A DNA stretch of 64,000 nucleotides from Acidithiobacillus acidisediminis (GTDB lineage: Bacteria > Pseudomonadota > Gammaproteobacteria > Acidithiobacillales > Acidithiobacillaceae): contig NZ_JALQCS010000001.1 in the NCBI RefSeq assembly GCF_023277115.1, positions 682,001 to 746,000 on the forward strand, in the 5' to 3' direction. Positions 1 through 10,838 of this stretch are shown here, piece by piece; the first letter of the stretch is position 1, and every line of letters starts with the position of its first letter. Position numbers and translations under genes: made by a program. Under the pieces are notes generated by a model. The model saw only the letters and a list, made by a program, of their open reading frames with translations. It did not search any database and was not told where the DNA came from.

Positions 1-247
1 CCAAGGTAAAGAAATTCAGCGCCTGAGTCCGGCCGGGAGTGCGGCTTACGCGGGCCAGCGCCCGTTGTTGGCAGACGCGGTTGAGCACTGAGGATTTGCC
101 CACGTTGGAGCGCCCCGCCATGGCCACTTCGGCACCGTCGTCGGCGGGAAGTTGGCCACTGCGGGTCACACTCAGCAGATACTCCGCCTGTTGCAGGGCA
201 ACAAAGGGCTGGGATCTGGCGGCGAGATGGGGCTTGGTATGGTCCAT
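1..247 (-). CDS. engB: Ribosome biogenesis GTPase EngB/YsxC (3' end outside window)
   Basis: This is the N-terminal 82 residues of a YihA/YsxC-type GTPase, which in other bacteria assists large ribosomal subunit assembly. The P-loop reads [13 protein letters not shown] and is followed by the family's [13 protein letters not shown] switch region, where the window edge cuts the gene. The ATG at 247 starts MDHTKPHL, the usual length ahead of the P-loop. It is transcribed away from resB, from which it is separated by about 90 bp. Confidence 0.93.
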   Translation of the reverse strand, partial: MDHTKPHLAARSQPFVALQQAEYLLSVTRSGQLPADDGAEVAMAGRSNVGKSSVLNRVCQQRALARVSRTPGRTQALNFFTL

Positions 248-336
248 GCTTGGAGCATAGCCGGGCTGCACAGCGGCTGGCAATTCCTAGCGGAGTCGCT
301 AGACTGCGGGGCAGAGAAAAGAAACGGGAGGTAGTT

Positions 337-2169
337 TTGCAGACCGCAAGCGGTGTTCGGCCTGCGCAGTCGTCGCGCCTGCGGCTGCTGGTGCAGTTCT
401 TGGGATCCATGCGTTTGGCCGTCAGTCTTCTGGTGCTGCTCGCCATTGCATCGGTCATCGGCACAATATTGAGTCAACAGCAGCCCTACGAAAACTACCA
501 GCTCCAGTTTGGCAGCTTCTGGTTCCAGGTGTTTCGTGAGTTGGGCCTCTACAACGTCTACCGGACGGTCTGGTATACCGGGATCGTCGCCTTCCTGGTG
601 CTGTCCACGGCCACCTGTGTTACCCGCAATTCGCCGCGCATGCTGCGCGACATGCGGGCGCTGCCGGTGCGGCAGCGGCGTGGGGCCATCCGGGCGCAGG
701 ATCAGTTTTTTGCGCACGATCTTACCCTTTCTCCTGAGGCCATGAGCGCAGGCCTGGCGGATCTGCTGCGCAAGGCAGGTTTTCGCCCGCGTCTGGAACG
801 CGATGGGGATGATGTTTATGTGGCGGCGCGCAAGGGGCGCTTTCATCGGCTTGGTTATTTTCTGACTCACCTCGCAATCATCCTGATCTGTGCCGCAGCC
901 CTCTACAATGCCGATATCCCGGTGAAATGGGCGGAATGGACCGGGGCGTTGCGCCCGGCGACGAATTTCGACCTGCCTTTGTCTCAGATTCCGCAGGCGG
1001 CCTGGATGCCGCTGCACAACCCTGCCTATCGCGGCATCATCACTCTACCGGAGGGGCAGACGGCGGATGCGGTTTTCGAAATGGCAGGCAACGGCTATCT
1101 GGTGCAGCCCTTGCCCTTTCGCATTCATCTGCGCTCTTTTCATGTCAGCTATTATTCCACCGGCATGCCGCGAGACTTCGTTTCTGACGTCGTGCTCTAT
1201 AGCCCCACCGGGAAGGAGCTGAAGAGCGGCATTATCCGTGTGAATCATCCGCTGGCCTATGATGGCGTGGAGATTTACCAATCGAGCTTCAGTGATGGAG
1301 GCTCTCTGCTGCACTTGCAGAGCTATGTACTGGGCATGCCCGCAGTGCATCCCGGCATGCTTTCCGGCCGCGTCGGACAGACCCTGCAGGCAGGGAATTC
1401 CGGCTATTCGGTACAACTGAAGAATTTCTCGCTTTATAACGTCATGCCGCGCGCGGCTGTTGGGGAGAAGCCCGATCCCCAGCATCCCATGGTCAACCTG
1501 GGACCGAGCTACACCTACATCGTTCATGACCCGCATGGCGGTGCTGCCGAGTTCAAGACCTATTTCAGTCCCATCACCCGGGCCGGACAAAGCTATTTTG
1601 TACAGGGCTACCGGCAGGCGCTCGGCGCTCCCTATCACTATATGTACCTTCCGGTAGGCCCACAGGGTGGGGTCACCCTGTTTCTGAATTATCTGGCGGC
1701 CTTGCAGATTGCCGCACGCAGCGGTGCGCAGGCCTCTCCGGCAGAATTTCAGCAAATTTTTGCCATGCTCGCGGCACGCGTCGCGCCCTCGATGTCGAGG
1801 GCTGAGCAAGATCGCTTTGTCCAGGCCAGCCTCGATGCCTTGGCGCAGATGCGTGACTACCCTGCCCCTTTCCTTCTCCGCCTACAGTCTTTCGATCACC
1901 GCTGGGCGGCCGGTCTGCAGGTCACCAAATGGCCCGGTACGGTGCCGATCTACTGGGGTTGTGTCGCGCTGGTTCTGGGCATTTTCATCCTGTTTTATCT
2001 GCCACAGAAGCGGATCTGGGCGCTGATCGAGAAACGGGAGGGCGGTTGCCACCTGGAGTTGGGGGGTACAGCCGACCGCAACAAACGAGAATTTGCCCGG
2101 GAATTTGCCGCCTGGGAGCGTGCCTTGCAGGCAGCCCCCGGACAAGAGAAAGGTTCATTACACTGCTGA
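337..2169 (+). CDS. resB: Cytochrome c biogenesis protein ResB (system II)
   Basis: ResB (Ccs1) and CcsA form the system II haem delivery and ligation complex that attaches haem to apocytochromes c outside the cytoplasmic membrane. The N-terminus has the family pattern of a first membrane helix (LAVSLLVLLAIASVIGTIL), the QPYENY loop and a second helix, then a third helix near residue 180, a large periplasmic domain and a final helix near the C-terminus. I chose the TTG at 337 because GGGAGG lies 5 bp upstream. The open frame reaches back to an ATG at 250, but that extension has no hydrophobic or conserved character. ccsA follows after 24 bp, so the two are probably co-transcribed. Confidence 0.9.
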   Translation: MQTASGVRPAQSSRLRLLVQFLGSMRLAVSLLVLLAIASVIGTILSQQQPYENYQLQFGSFWFQVFRELGLYNVYRTVWYTGIVAFLVLSTATCVTRNSPRMLRDMRALPVRQRRGAIRAQDQFFAHDLTLSPEAMSAGLADLLRKAGFRPRLERDGDDVYVAARKGRFHRLGYFLTHLAIILICAAALYNADIPVKWAEWTGALRPATNFDLPLSQIPQAAWMPLHNPAYRGIITLPEGQTADAVFEMAGNGYLVQPLPFRIHLRSFHVSYYSTGMPRDFVSDVVLYSPTGKELKSGIIRVNHPLAYDGVEIYQSSFSDGGSLLHLQSYVLGMPAVHPGMLSGRVGQTLQAGNSGYSVQLKNFSLYNVMPRAAVGEKPDPQHPMVNLGPSYTYIVHDPHGGAAEFKTYFSPITRAGQSYFVQGYRQALGAPYHYMYLPVGPQGGVTLFLNYLAALQIAARSGAQASPAEFQQIFAMLAARVAPSMSRAEQDRFVQASLDALAQMRDYPAPFLLRLQSFDHRWAAGLQVTKWPGTVPIYWGCVALVLGIFILFYLPQKRIWALIEKREGGCHLELGGTADRNKREFAREFAAWERALQAAPGQEKGSLHC

Positions 2170-2193
2170 TTGGGTAGGAGAGGAGCGAAAAAT

Positions 2194-3372
2194 ATGGCAA
2201 AGAGCATGGAATCCTGGGTCGAAAATCTGCCACCGGAATTTCAGCACCGCAGTGGCGCAGAGATTTTTCGTCACGAAGCGGTTTGGATCCTTGGCCTGAG
2301 CGCAATCGCCGCATTCATTGTCTTGCGTTGGGGCGCGAGCTTTGGCTATTGGCAATTTGTGGTGCTTGGGTCTTGGTATGTTGGCTTACTTCTCGCGGGT
2401 ATCGCTTGGCGCCCCCTGCAATGGGCTACGGTAGCCAGCGTCTTGCCCGCCCTCTTCGCCGTGTGGCTCTATGCGCATGGGCAGACCGCGACAGACAATA
2501 TCTTGCTGCATTACGTCTTGCAGGGCGTTGCCGCGGCGCTGTGGATGTCCGCCCTCCTGCTCCTCGGTACGGTAGCCTATCTTGCTTATGCCGTCACCGG
2601 CCGCGCTGGCATTGGCGCCTGGGCCACGCGCCTGACCTGGGGCGGGGTAATCTTTGGCTTCATTGGCCTGGGCGTGCGCTGGCGTGAGACCTATCTGGGG
2701 CACCCGAGTTGGGGACATATTCCCGTCAGCAACCTGTGGGAAGTCTTTGTGCTCTTCTGTGCCACCACGCCGCTGTTTTATCTGTACTATGAAAGCAAGG
2801 CGCAGAATCGCAGCCTGGGCGCCTTCGTCATGCCCCTCGTGGCCGCTGCGGTGGGCTTTTTGCTCTGGCTTACGGCGGCGCAGCATATGGATCAGATCGA
2901 GCCGCTGATTCCCGCTTTGCAGAGTTTCTGGATGAAACTGCATGTACCGATGATGTTTGTGGGGTATGCGAATTTCACCATCGCCAGTCTGATCGGGGTA
3001 GCGTATTTACTGGGGGATTGGTCTACCAAGCGCGGCGGCGTACTGGCGCAACGGCTGCCCGAGGCAGCCCTGATGGACGAGGTCATGTATCGGGCCATCG
3101 CTCTGGGCTTTCTCTTTTTTACCGTGGCTACCATTCTTGGTGCCGTTTGGGCGGCGCGGGCCTGGGGTGGTTTTTGGTCGTGGGACCCGAAAGAGACCTG
3201 GGCCTTGATCGTTTGGCTCAACTATGCGGGCTATCTGCACGCGCGGGTGGTAAAAGGCTGGCGTGGCAGAACCATGGCCTGGTGGTCCTTCCTCAGCTTA
3301 TGGGTGGTAAGCTTCTGCTTCTTGGGCGTAAATATGTTTCTCTCCGGCTTGCATTCATATGGGAAGCTTTGA
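2194..3372 (+). CDS. ccsA: Cytochrome c assembly protein CcsA/ResC
   Basis: This 392-residue polytopic membrane protein is the haem-handling partner of ResB in system II cytochrome c maturation. The C-terminal half carries the tryptophan-rich haem-binding signature WGGFWSWDPKETW, flanked by membrane helices with histidines. The ATG at 2194 is preceded by AGGAGAGGAG, which sets the start. An upstream in-frame TTG at 2170 lies before this ribosome binding site and is unlikely. Acidophilic lithotrophs rely on many c-type cytochromes, which fits a dedicated resB-ccsA pair. It converges with the MFS gene, only 16 bp separating the two stops, and no clear terminator is seen between them. Confidence 0.92.
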   Translation: MAKSMESWVENLPPEFQHRSGAEIFRHEAVWILGLSAIAAFIVLRWGASFGYWQFVVLGSWYVGLLLAGIAWRPLQWATVASVLPALFAVWLYAHGQTATDNILLHYVLQGVAAALWMSALLLLGTVAYLAYAVTGRAGIGAWATRLTWGGVIFGFIGLGVRWRETYLGHPSWGHIPVSNLWEVFVLFCATTPLFYLYYESKAQNRSLGAFVMPLVAAAVGFLLWLTAAQHMDQIEPLIPALQSFWMKLHVPMMFVGYANFTIASLIGVAYLLGDWSTKRGGVLAQRLPEAALMDEVMYRAIALGFLFFTVATILGAVWAARAWGGFWSWDPKETWALIVWLNYAGYLHARVVKGWRGRTMAWWSFLSLWVVSFCFLGVNMFLSGLHSYGKL

Positions 3373-3388
3373 AGAAAAAATACATGAA

Positions 3389-4600
3389 CTAGTTGCTAGT
3401 TTTGGTGTTGGGAGAAAAGAATCGGGCAAAGAGAAGGAGATATAGAGCCTGCAGTCCCGCCCCCAGATAAAAGGGCCAAGTGAGATAACCCGCGGCAAAG
3501 AAAAGCCCGGCGACGACTGGGCCGATGGCGCGCGGGGCTTGAATGCTCAGGCTGTTGATGGTGGCGGCCAGGCCTCGATGGCGCTGGCTGACGATGCCGA
3601 GAAACAAGGCCTGGCGCGAGCCGATGCTGCCTTGGTTCATGGCTGAACGGAAAATATAGGCGAGCATGGCCAGGAAAAAGTTGGGAGCGAACGGAATGGC
3701 CAGGAGCATCAATAAACCCAGGAGACGCAGGCGCACGACCGCCCCGACCATGCCAAAGCGAGCATTCAGGCGAATGCTCCCGATTGAGCTGGCCGCAGCG
3801 ACAAGGAAGGCAATGGCCATTCCTGGGCCGATCAGCGCGGGTCCAGCGTGAAAACGTAGGTGCATCCAATACGCCATCAGCGGTCCGATCAGCCCAATGC
3901 CTAGGCCGTTGAGACTATTGATCGCCCCAAAAGCCAGCAGGGGGCGCCAGCGCAGCGGCTCGACTGCGGTGTTGTCGTCGGTCTGCAACGCTTGTGCCGG
4001 AACCTTGGGCTCCTGGGCGGAAAAGAGCAGCCACTGACTCGCCAAAGCGCCAAGCAACACTAGGACAAATAGGCTGCGGTATCCCATCGCTTCCGGGATT
4101 GCTGGCGTGAGCCAAGCGGGAAGTGCGGCAATGGCCGCGCCCAACCCCATCCCGACCAGACCGATTGCGGTATTCACCGGCAATACGTGGCCCCAGCTTT
4201 CCTGGGGCAACACGCGGGAGAGCCATGCCTGTTCGGCAGGTGCGAAGGGGCCCGCGCCGCCATTGGCGCCGCGACCGAAGGCACCAAGAATGGCGGCAAT
4301 GCTCAGGAGTAGGGTATTGCTGCTGGCTAGGGCCAAGACGGCGGCGCCAGCCTGAACGCCCTCATAGACCAGCAGAAAGCGGCGAGCCCCATAGCGGTCG
4401 CTGGCAGGACCGACGAGGAGGGTGGCGAGACCGCCAAGCAGGAGACTGCCGGAATACAATGCGCCGATCGCCACCGCAGTCCAATGCAGGGCATGCAGGT
4501 ATAAGGCAAAATCGACTACTAGCGCGCCTTGGCCCAGGCTGCGGGCGGCTCGCGCGGCGAGGAGCCGCTGCGCCGCCGCAGGCAGGTCTTTCAGGAGCAC
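3389..4600 (-). CDS. MFS transporter, substrate unknown
   Basis: This 403-residue protein has about twelve hydrophobic segments and a major-facilitator loop between helices 2 and 3 (GPASDRYGARRFLL). The loop resembles the G-x-L-a-D-r-x-G-r-r consensus. The substrate cannot be read from the sequence. The start is a GTG at 4600 with no convincing Shine-Dalgarno sequence, so the first residues are uncertain. It lies 30 bp after panD on the same strand and may be co-transcribed with it. Export or uptake of a pantothenate-related compound is a possible but unsupported guess. Confidence 0.8.
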   Translation of the reverse strand: MLLKDLPAAAQRLLAARAARSLGQGALVVDFALYLHALHWTAVAIGALYSGSLLLGGLATLLVGPASDRYGARRFLLVYEGVQAGAAVLALASSNTLLLSIAAILGAFGRGANGGAGPFAPAEQAWLSRVLPQESWGHVLPVNTAIGLVGMGLGAAIAALPAWLTPAIPEAMGYRSLFVLVLLGALASQWLLFSAQEPKVPAQALQTDDNTAVEPLRWRPLLAFGAINSLNGLGIGLIGPLMAYWMHLRFHAGPALIGPGMAIAFLVAAASSIGSIRLNARFGMVGAVVRLRLLGLLMLLAIPFAPNFFLAMLAYIFRSAMNQGSIGSRQALFLGIVSQRHRGLAATINSLSIQAPRAIGPVVAGLFFAAGYLTWPFYLGAGLQALYLLLFARFFSPNTKTSN

Positions 4601-4630
4601 AGGACGCTTGGGCGGTCTAGAGGTTTCACC

Positions 4631-4996
4631 TCAAACGGCCAGGGGCGAACGGATGGGTCGATTATCTGGCTCGACGTGGACAACCTGGGGCTGCCAGTTA
4701 CGTGCTTCTTGCGGACTGATTTGCAGATAGCTGGCAATAATGAGGAGGTCACCTAGCGCGACGCGCCGCGCCGCTGCACCGTTGACGGAGATGCAGCCGC
4801 TGCCGGCTGCGGCGCTGATCGCGTAAGTGGTGAAACGATCACCATTGTTGACGTTGTAGATCTGGATCTGCTCATGGGGCAGGATTCCGGCAGCCGCCAA
4901 GAGATCGGCGTCAATGGCGCACGAACCCTCATAGTCCAGTTCTACTGCGGTGACCCGCACGCGATGCAATTTGCTCTTCAGCATCGTCAATAACAT
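4631..4996 (-). CDS. panD: Aspartate 1-decarboxylase proenzyme
   Basis: PanD is a pyruvoyl enzyme that makes beta-alanine from aspartate for pantothenate and CoA synthesis. The sequence begins [16 protein letters not shown] and has the self-cleavage context YEGSCAID. Starting at the ATG at 4996 places the pair at Gly24-Ser25, exactly as in the E. coli enzyme, which supports this start over the TTG one codon upstream. The ATG overlaps the stop of the preceding micro-ORF in a TGATG arrangement, and GAGGAG inside that ORF supplies the ribosome binding site. Length is 121 residues, close to the usual 126. Confidence 0.96.
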   Translation of the reverse strand: MLLTMLKSKLHRVRVTAVELDYEGSCAIDADLLAAAGILPHEQIQIYNVNNGDRFTTYAISAAAGSGCISVNGAAARRVALGDLLIIASYLQISPQEARNWQPQVVHVEPDNRPIRSPLAV

Positions 4997-5115
4997 CAAG
5001 GCTCCTCACGCTTCTTGTTGCCGCGATGTGCGAGACGATTTACGCCCATGACAACCAGAAGGAGCAAGACCGGAGTCCCAACCATGACGATGACGTCTCC
5101 CCAAACACTGAGCAT
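4996..5115 (-). CDS. 39-residue single-helix membrane protein coupled to panD
   Basis: A short frame begins at the ATG at 5115, nine bases after a GAGGTG ribosome binding site, and ends in TGATG where panD starts. The product has a short amphipathic start ([13 protein letters not shown]), a hydrophobic stretch ending in [10 protein letters not shown], then a basic tail ([13 protein letters not shown]). That is the layout of a small inner-membrane protein with a cytoplasmic C-terminus. Both ends of the frame are marked by translation signals, and the overlap implies translational coupling. I do not recognise a family. It could be a leader peptide or a true micro-protein. Confidence 0.6.
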   Translation of the reverse strand: MLSVWGDVIVMVGTPVLLLLVVMGVNRLAHRGNKKREEP

Positions 5116-5234
5116 GTGTGGTGCACCTCTTTCACTTACGCGTTGCAAGTGTAGCGCGCCGGGACGGGTCGGGGAATCGCGCCGGAGTTTTTGCTAGACT
5201 AGCGCAACTCTGTCCCGCTGCAAGGATTTTCTCC

Positions 5235-6902
<1,668 letters not shown>

Positions 6903-6904
6903 CT

Positions 6905-6934
6905 TTACCATCATACATACCAGTTGGTATGATG
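6905..6934 (+). promoter_or_regulatory. Promoter with overlapping nested palindrome ahead of the nitroreductase gene
   Basis: A sigma70-like promoter reads TTACCA (6905-6910), 17 bp, TATGAT (6928-6933). Within it lie two alternative inverted repeats: CATACCA-GT-TGGTATG (6916-6931), and CATCATAC (6909-6916) paired with GTATGATG (6927-6934). A palindrome filling the spacer and -10 is the usual layout of a repressor operator, for example of the TetR or MarR families. No such regulator gene is adjacent. Confidence 0.6.
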
Positions 6935-6965
6935 TGGCTCCATCGCGAATACAGGAGAATCTGGT

Positions 6966-7565
6966 ATGGATGTCATGAGCGCAGTGCAAAATCGGCGGGC
7001 CGCAAAGTCCTTTGATCCGCAACATCAAATGTCGGCAGAAACGCGGCGGGTATTGCTGGAAAACGCTGCATTGGCGCCCAGTGCGTACAATATTCAGCAT
7101 TGGCGTGTCGTCGACGTGCAGGACATTGAGTTGCGCAAATCCATTCGAGAGGTCGCTTGGGGGCAAGCCCAGGTAACCGACGCTTCGTTGCTCTTGGTTC
7201 TCTGTGCGGATCTGGAAGCCTGGCAAGAGCGGCCGCAACGGTACTGGGCTACGGCACCGCAACCGGTGCAGGACTTTCTCCTTCCCAAGCTCGATGAATA
7301 CTATCGCGGTAAGCCAGAGGTCGCACGCGATGAGGCAATGCGCAGTCTGGGAATTTTGGGGATGACCTTGATGTTGCTAGCGCAGGATCTCGGTTATGAC
7401 AGTTGTCCCATGGATGGTTTTGATTATGCGGCCGTAGCGCGTCTAATTCGTTTGCCAGCCCACTATGCGATTGGCTACATGGTGGCCATTGGTAAGGGGC
7501 AGGACAATGCCTGGGAGCGTAATCGCTTACCGCTACAGGATTGGTTGATCAAGAACCATTTCTAA
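6966..7565 (+). CDS. Nitroreductase family flavoprotein
   Basis: This 199-residue protein has the nitroreductase fold signature: a start of MSAVQNRRAAKSFDP with the FMN-phosphate-binding arginines, the APSAYNIQHWRV segment in the first third, and GILGMTLMLLAQDLGYDSCPMDGFD near the C-terminal third. Such enzymes are FMN-dependent NAD(P)H oxidoreductases acting on quinones, nitroaromatics or other electrophiles; the physiological substrate is unknown. The ATG at 6966 follows an AGGAGA box. It is a single gene with its own promoter, and the operator-like palindrome suggests induction by a toxic electrophile. Confidence 0.88.
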   Translation: MDVMSAVQNRRAAKSFDPQHQMSAETRRVLLENAALAPSAYNIQHWRVVDVQDIELRKSIREVAWGQAQVTDASLLLVLCADLEAWQERPQRYWATAPQPVQDFLLPKLDEYYRGKPEVARDEAMRSLGILGMTLMLLAQDLGYDSCPMDGFDYAAVARLIRLPAHYAIGYMVAIGKGQDNAWERNRLPLQDWLIKNHF

Positions 7566-7567
7566 CT

Positions 7568-7596
7568 TTGCTCTGTCGATCATCTGGATTTATCGG
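7568..7596 (+). promoter_or_regulatory. Possible promoter of the aroQ-accBC group
   Basis: TTGCTC (7568-7573) and TATCGG (7591-7596) are separated by 17 bp. They lie about 50 bp upstream of aroQ in the 79-bp gap after the nitroreductase stop. The -10 is a weak match, so this is tentative. Confidence 0.35.
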
Positions 7597-7615
7597 GCAC
7601 TTTGCGGCAGACTTT

Positions 7616-7644
7616 AGGCCTATGTACCAAACGAACATAGGCTT
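7616..7644 (+). promoter_or_regulatory. Hairpin abutting the aroQ start codon
   Basis: GCCTATGT (7618-7625) and ACATAGGC (7635-7642) are perfect 8-bp complements around a 9-base loop. A G-U and an A-U pair extend the stem to 7616-7644, ending exactly at the aroQ ATG. The only Shine-Dalgarno-like AGG lies in the 3' arm. The element could limit translation initiation or be a DNA operator. Confidence 0.5.
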
Positions 7645-8097
7645 ATGGCAGCCCACGTGCCCCACATTCTGGTAATCCACGGTCCCAACCTCAATCTTCT
7701 CGGCAGACGTGAGCCGCAGCACTATGGCCAGCAGAGCCTGGCGCAAATTGATGCTGCCTTGCAGGCGCAGGCGCAAGCCTGGGGATGGCAACTACGTTCG
7801 CTGCAAAGTAATGCGGAACATGTGCTCGTGGATGCCGTGCAAGAGGCGGTTCAGCAGGGGGTAGATTTCATCATCCTCAACCCTGCCGCGTTTACCCATA
7901 CCAGCATCGCCTTGCGCGACGCGCTGAGCGCTGTTGCCATTCCCTTCATCGAAGTGCATCTATCCAACATTCACGCGCGGGAGCCCTTTCGCCGCCATTC
8001 TTATTTTTCCGATCTCGCCCAAGGGATCATCGCTGGTCTAGGTCCGGATGGTTATGGCCTCGCTCTCGAAGCGGTGCACCGCCGTTTTTCGGCCTGA
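7645..8097 (+). CDS. aroQ: 3-dehydroquinate dehydratase, type II
   Basis: AroQ dehydrates 3-dehydroquinate to 3-dehydroshikimate in the shikimate pathway as a dodecamer. The 150-residue length is standard. Visible family motifs are the N-terminal [17 protein letters not shown] (active-site lid with the catalytic Arg and Tyr), NPAAFTHTS, and [18 protein letters not shown] with the catalytic histidine. It leads the group aroQ-accB-accC-prmA, an order seen in many proteobacteria. No free Shine-Dalgarno precedes the ATG because a hairpin occupies that position. Confidence 0.96.
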   Translation: MAAHVPHILVIHGPNLNLLGRREPQHYGQQSLAQIDAALQAQAQAWGWQLRSLQSNAEHVLVDAVQEAVQQGVDFIILNPAAFTHTSIALRDALSAVAIPFIEVHLSNIHAREPFRRHSYFSDLAQGIIAGLGPDGYGLALEAVHRRFSA

Positions 8098-8117
8098 ACA
8101 ACTGCAAGGAACTGCAC

Positions 8118-8591
8118 ATGGACATACAATTCATTCGCCGCCTGGCTGATCTCCTGGAAAAAAGCTCCATAGACGAGATTGAGGTGGTAGAAGGCGAGAG
8201 CAAGGTACGCATTACTCGCCATCAGAACATTCCAGCCGCAGCACCCATGCATTATACCCTGCCAGCAGCTGCTGCTCACCCAGCCAGTTCGGTCGCCCCA
8301 CAGGCCGAGTCTGGGACGGTGACCAAGGCAGAACCGCCGCAACCAGAAGGGTACATGATCAAATCTCCCATGGTGGGCACCTTTTACCGTGCCTCTGCCC
8401 CGGAGGCTTCCCCCTTCGTTGAGGAGGGCAGCGTGGTCAAGGCTGGACAAACCCTCTGCATCATCGAGGCCATGAAGCTGCTCAACGAGATTGAGGCGGA
8501 TGTGGGCGGCAAAGTACTCAAGGTTCTGGTGGGCAATGGGCAGCCCGTGGAATATGGGGAGCCACTTTTCATCATTGCCCCCGAGTCGTGA
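8118..8591 (+). CDS. accB: Biotin carboxyl carrier protein of acetyl-CoA carboxylase
   Basis: AccB carries the biotin that shuttles carboxylate between AccC and the carboxyltransferase in the first step of fatty acid synthesis. The 157-residue protein has an N-terminal helical region, an Ala/Pro-rich linker (residues about 40-75) and a C-terminal biotinyl domain. The biotinylation motif is [12 protein letters not shown], with Lys120 the expected biotinylated residue. accC begins 1 bp after its stop, so the two are co-translated. Confidence 0.96.
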   Translation: MDIQFIRRLADLLEKSSIDEIEVVEGESKVRITRHQNIPAAAPMHYTLPAAAAHPASSVAPQAESGTVTKAEPPQPEGYMIKSPMVGTFYRASAPEASPFVEEGSVVKAGQTLCIIEAMKLLNEIEADVGGKVLKVLVGNGQPVEYGEPLFIIAPES

Positions 8592-8592
8592 C

Positions 8593-9939
8593 ATGTTCGG
8601 CAAGATTCTGATCGCCAACCGTGGCGAAATCGCCCTGCGCGTGCAGCGTGCCTGCCGCGAGCTGGGCATCCGTACGGTTGCCGTGCACTCGGAGCCGGAT
8701 CGCGACCTCATGCATGTCAAACTTGCGGATGAGTCGGTGTGTATTGGTCCGGCGCCCTCAGACAAGAGCTATCTCAATATCCCCGCGGTGATCGCCGCAG
8801 CGGAAGTGACCGATGCCCAGGCCATCCATCCGGGATTTGGCTTCCTGTCGGAAAATGCGGATTTCGCAGAACGGGTGGAGCGCAGTGGCTTTGTTTTCAT
8901 TGGTCCACGCCCCGAGAGTATCCGTATGATGGGCGACAAGATTGCAGCCAAGAGCGCCATGCGCAAGGCTGGCGTCCCCTGCGTACCCGGTTCTGATGGC
9001 CCTCTGCCCGAGGATCCCGCGGAGATTCAGCGTCTCGCGCGGGAAATTGGCTACCCCGTCATTCTCAAGGCCGCCGGCGGCGGTGGCGGGCGTGGCATGC
9101 GGGTGGTTCATACCGAGGCACATTTGCTCAGTGCGGCCAGTCTCACCACCGCCGAAGCCGGACGTGCCTTCGGTAACCCGGTTCTCTATATGGAAAAGTT
9201 TCTCGAGACGCCGCGCCACATCGAGTTTCAGGTGCTCTGCGACGGGCACGGCAACTGTGTGCATCTGGGGGAGCGGGATTGTTCGGTGCAGCGGCGGCAC
9301 CAAAAAGTCATCGAGGAGGCTCCGGCGCCAGGGATTACAACAGCGCAGCGGCAATCGATGGGTGCGGCGGTGGTTCAGGCTTGCAAGGATATCGGCTATC
9401 GCGGTGTAGGCACGATCGAATTCCTCTACGATCCAGTAGCAGAAACCTTCTTTTTTATCGAGATGAACACCCGCGTCCAGGTCGAGCATCCGGTCACCGA
9501 ATTGATCACCGGCATCGACATCGTCAAGGCCCAGATCCGCGTCGCCGCGGGAGAAAAACTCTGGTTCAGCCAGGATGACGTGCAGCTCCGTGGTCATGCC
9601 ATTGAGTGTCGCCTCAATGCCGAAGACCCCGAGCGATTCGTCCCCTCTCCGGGGCAGATCACGGCCTGGCATCCACCCGGTGGACCCGGAATCCGCGTCG
9701 ATAGCCACATCTACGCGGGTTATCGGGTGCCGCCTTATTATGATTCCATGATTGGCAAGCTGATTGCGAGCGGCAGTGATCGTGCGGAGGCACTGGCGCG
9801 CATGCGCAGTGCCCTGCGCGAAATCAACATCGAGGGCATTCAGAGCAACATCGCCCTGCATCGCCGGATTATCGACGATGCCCAATTCTCCGCGGGCGGG
9901 GTACATATCCACTACCTCGAGGCCTTGCTTGACCTATGA
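8593..9939 (+). CDS. accC: Biotin carboxylase subunit of acetyl-CoA carboxylase
   Basis: AccC uses ATP and bicarbonate to carboxylate the biotin on AccB. It starts [17 protein letters not shown] and is 448 residues long, the standard size. The ATP-grasp glycine-rich loop ([11 protein letters not shown]), the [14 protein letters not shown] segment and the catalytic [14 protein letters not shown] motif are all present. The ATG at 8593 is chosen over the longer open frame, which only adds out-of-frame accB sequence. Its stop overlaps the prmA start. Confidence 0.97.
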   Translation: MFGKILIANRGEIALRVQRACRELGIRTVAVHSEPDRDLMHVKLADESVCIGPAPSDKSYLNIPAVIAAAEVTDAQAIHPGFGFLSENADFAERVERSGFVFIGPRPESIRMMGDKIAAKSAMRKAGVPCVPGSDGPLPEDPAEIQRLAREIGYPVILKAAGGGGGRGMRVVHTEAHLLSAASLTTAEAGRAFGNPVLYMEKFLETPRHIEFQVLCDGHGNCVHLGERDCSVQRRHQKVIEEAPAPGITTAQRQSMGAAVVQACKDIGYRGVGTIEFLYDPVAETFFFIEMNTRVQVEHPVTELITGIDIVKAQIRVAAGEKLWFSQDDVQLRGHAIECRLNAEDPERFVPSPGQITAWHPPGGPGIRVDSHIYAGYRVPPYYDSMIGKLIASGSDRAEALARMRSALREINIEGIQSNIALHRRIIDDAQFSAGGVHIHYLEALLDL

Positions 9940-10838
9940 GTTCAGCTTGGTGGCAGCTACATCTTTGCGTACCTGGCCAAGATTTGCAGGCGGTGGAAGA
10001 GTCGTTGCTGGCTGCCGGCGCTGAAGCGGTTACCTGGTTAGAGGATGACCAGGCGGCTCCCGTTTTCGTCGATGGTGAATATTGGCCCCTGAACCGGGGG
10101 GCGGCCCTGTTCGCCCGGGATGAGCAGGTACGTGCTGCGGTGGATGTCCTGCTGCGACAACACTCTTGGCAAGGCTACGAGCCGCGTTGGGAACTGCTGC
10201 CCGAGCAGGACTGGGTTGCCGAAACCCAGGCCGCCTTCCCCGCGCAAAATCATGGGCGGCTTTGGGTTGCGCCGCACTGGGCCGATGTCCCCGCTGCGGC
10301 TCTGGTGTTGCGGCTGGATCCCGGTCGCGCCTTTGGTACCGGATCGCACGCAACTACAGCCCTGTGCCTGGAGTTTTTGAGTGATCGGATCCAAGGCGGC
10401 GAATCGATACTGGATTATGGCTGTGGTTCCGGCATCCTTGCCATAGCCGCCCTGTTGTTGGGAGCAGAATCTGCGCAGGGTGTGGATACCGATCCGGTAG
10501 CTCTCGAGATCGCGCGGGCGAATGCTCAGGAGAATCATGTTGCGGACCACATTTCTTTCTGTTTGCCGGAAGGGGAGGAAACCCGGCAATATGCGGTAGT
10601 CGTTGCCAATATCCTCGCGGCGCCGCTGATTGAGCTTGCGCCACGCTTGGCGCAGCGCGTCTTGCCCGGGGGGGTGATTGCCCTCTCGGGCTTGCTTGTA
10701 GAACAGGAGGATCTGGTCATGGCTGCCTATGCGCCGTATTTTGTCTTCACGTCGACAAGGCGGCGGAGCGACTGGTCCCTGATGGTAGGAGAACGTCTGC
10801 CAGGAGAGCGAGATGGAAGTCCAATGCCCGCGTTGTGA
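9936..10838 (+). CDS. prmA: Ribosomal protein L11 methyltransferase
   Basis: PrmA uses S-adenosylmethionine to trimethylate ribosomal protein L11. The 300-residue protein has the two-domain family layout: an N-terminal substrate-binding domain, then a Rossmann methyltransferase domain with [14 protein letters not shown], the SAM loop [14 protein letters not shown] and the [15 protein letters not shown] motif IV. It overlaps accC by 4 bp (ATGA) and the next gene by 26 bp, so it sits inside an operon. Confidence 0.95.
   Translation: MSSAWWQLHLCVPGQDLQAVEESLLAAGAEAVTWLEDDQAAPVFVDGEYWPLNRGAALFARDEQVRAAVDVLLRQHSWQGYEPRWELLPEQDWVAETQAAFPAQNHGRLWVAPHWADVPAAALVLRLDPGRAFGTGSHATTALCLEFLSDRIQGGESILDYGCGSGILAIAALLLGAESAQGVDTDPVALEIARANAQENHVADHISFCLPEGEETRQYAVVVANILAAPLIELAPRLAQRVLPGGVIALSGLLVEQEDLVMAAYAPYFVFTSTRRRSDWSLMVGERLPGERDGSPMPAL

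Noticed and set aside
6909-6934. Palindrome after ettA read as its transcription terminator
   Set aside because: No T run follows, and the repeat coincides with promoter elements of the next gene.
8758-9912. A 384-codon minus-strand frame opposite accC
   Set aside because: A shadow frame of a highly conserved gene, with no start signals.
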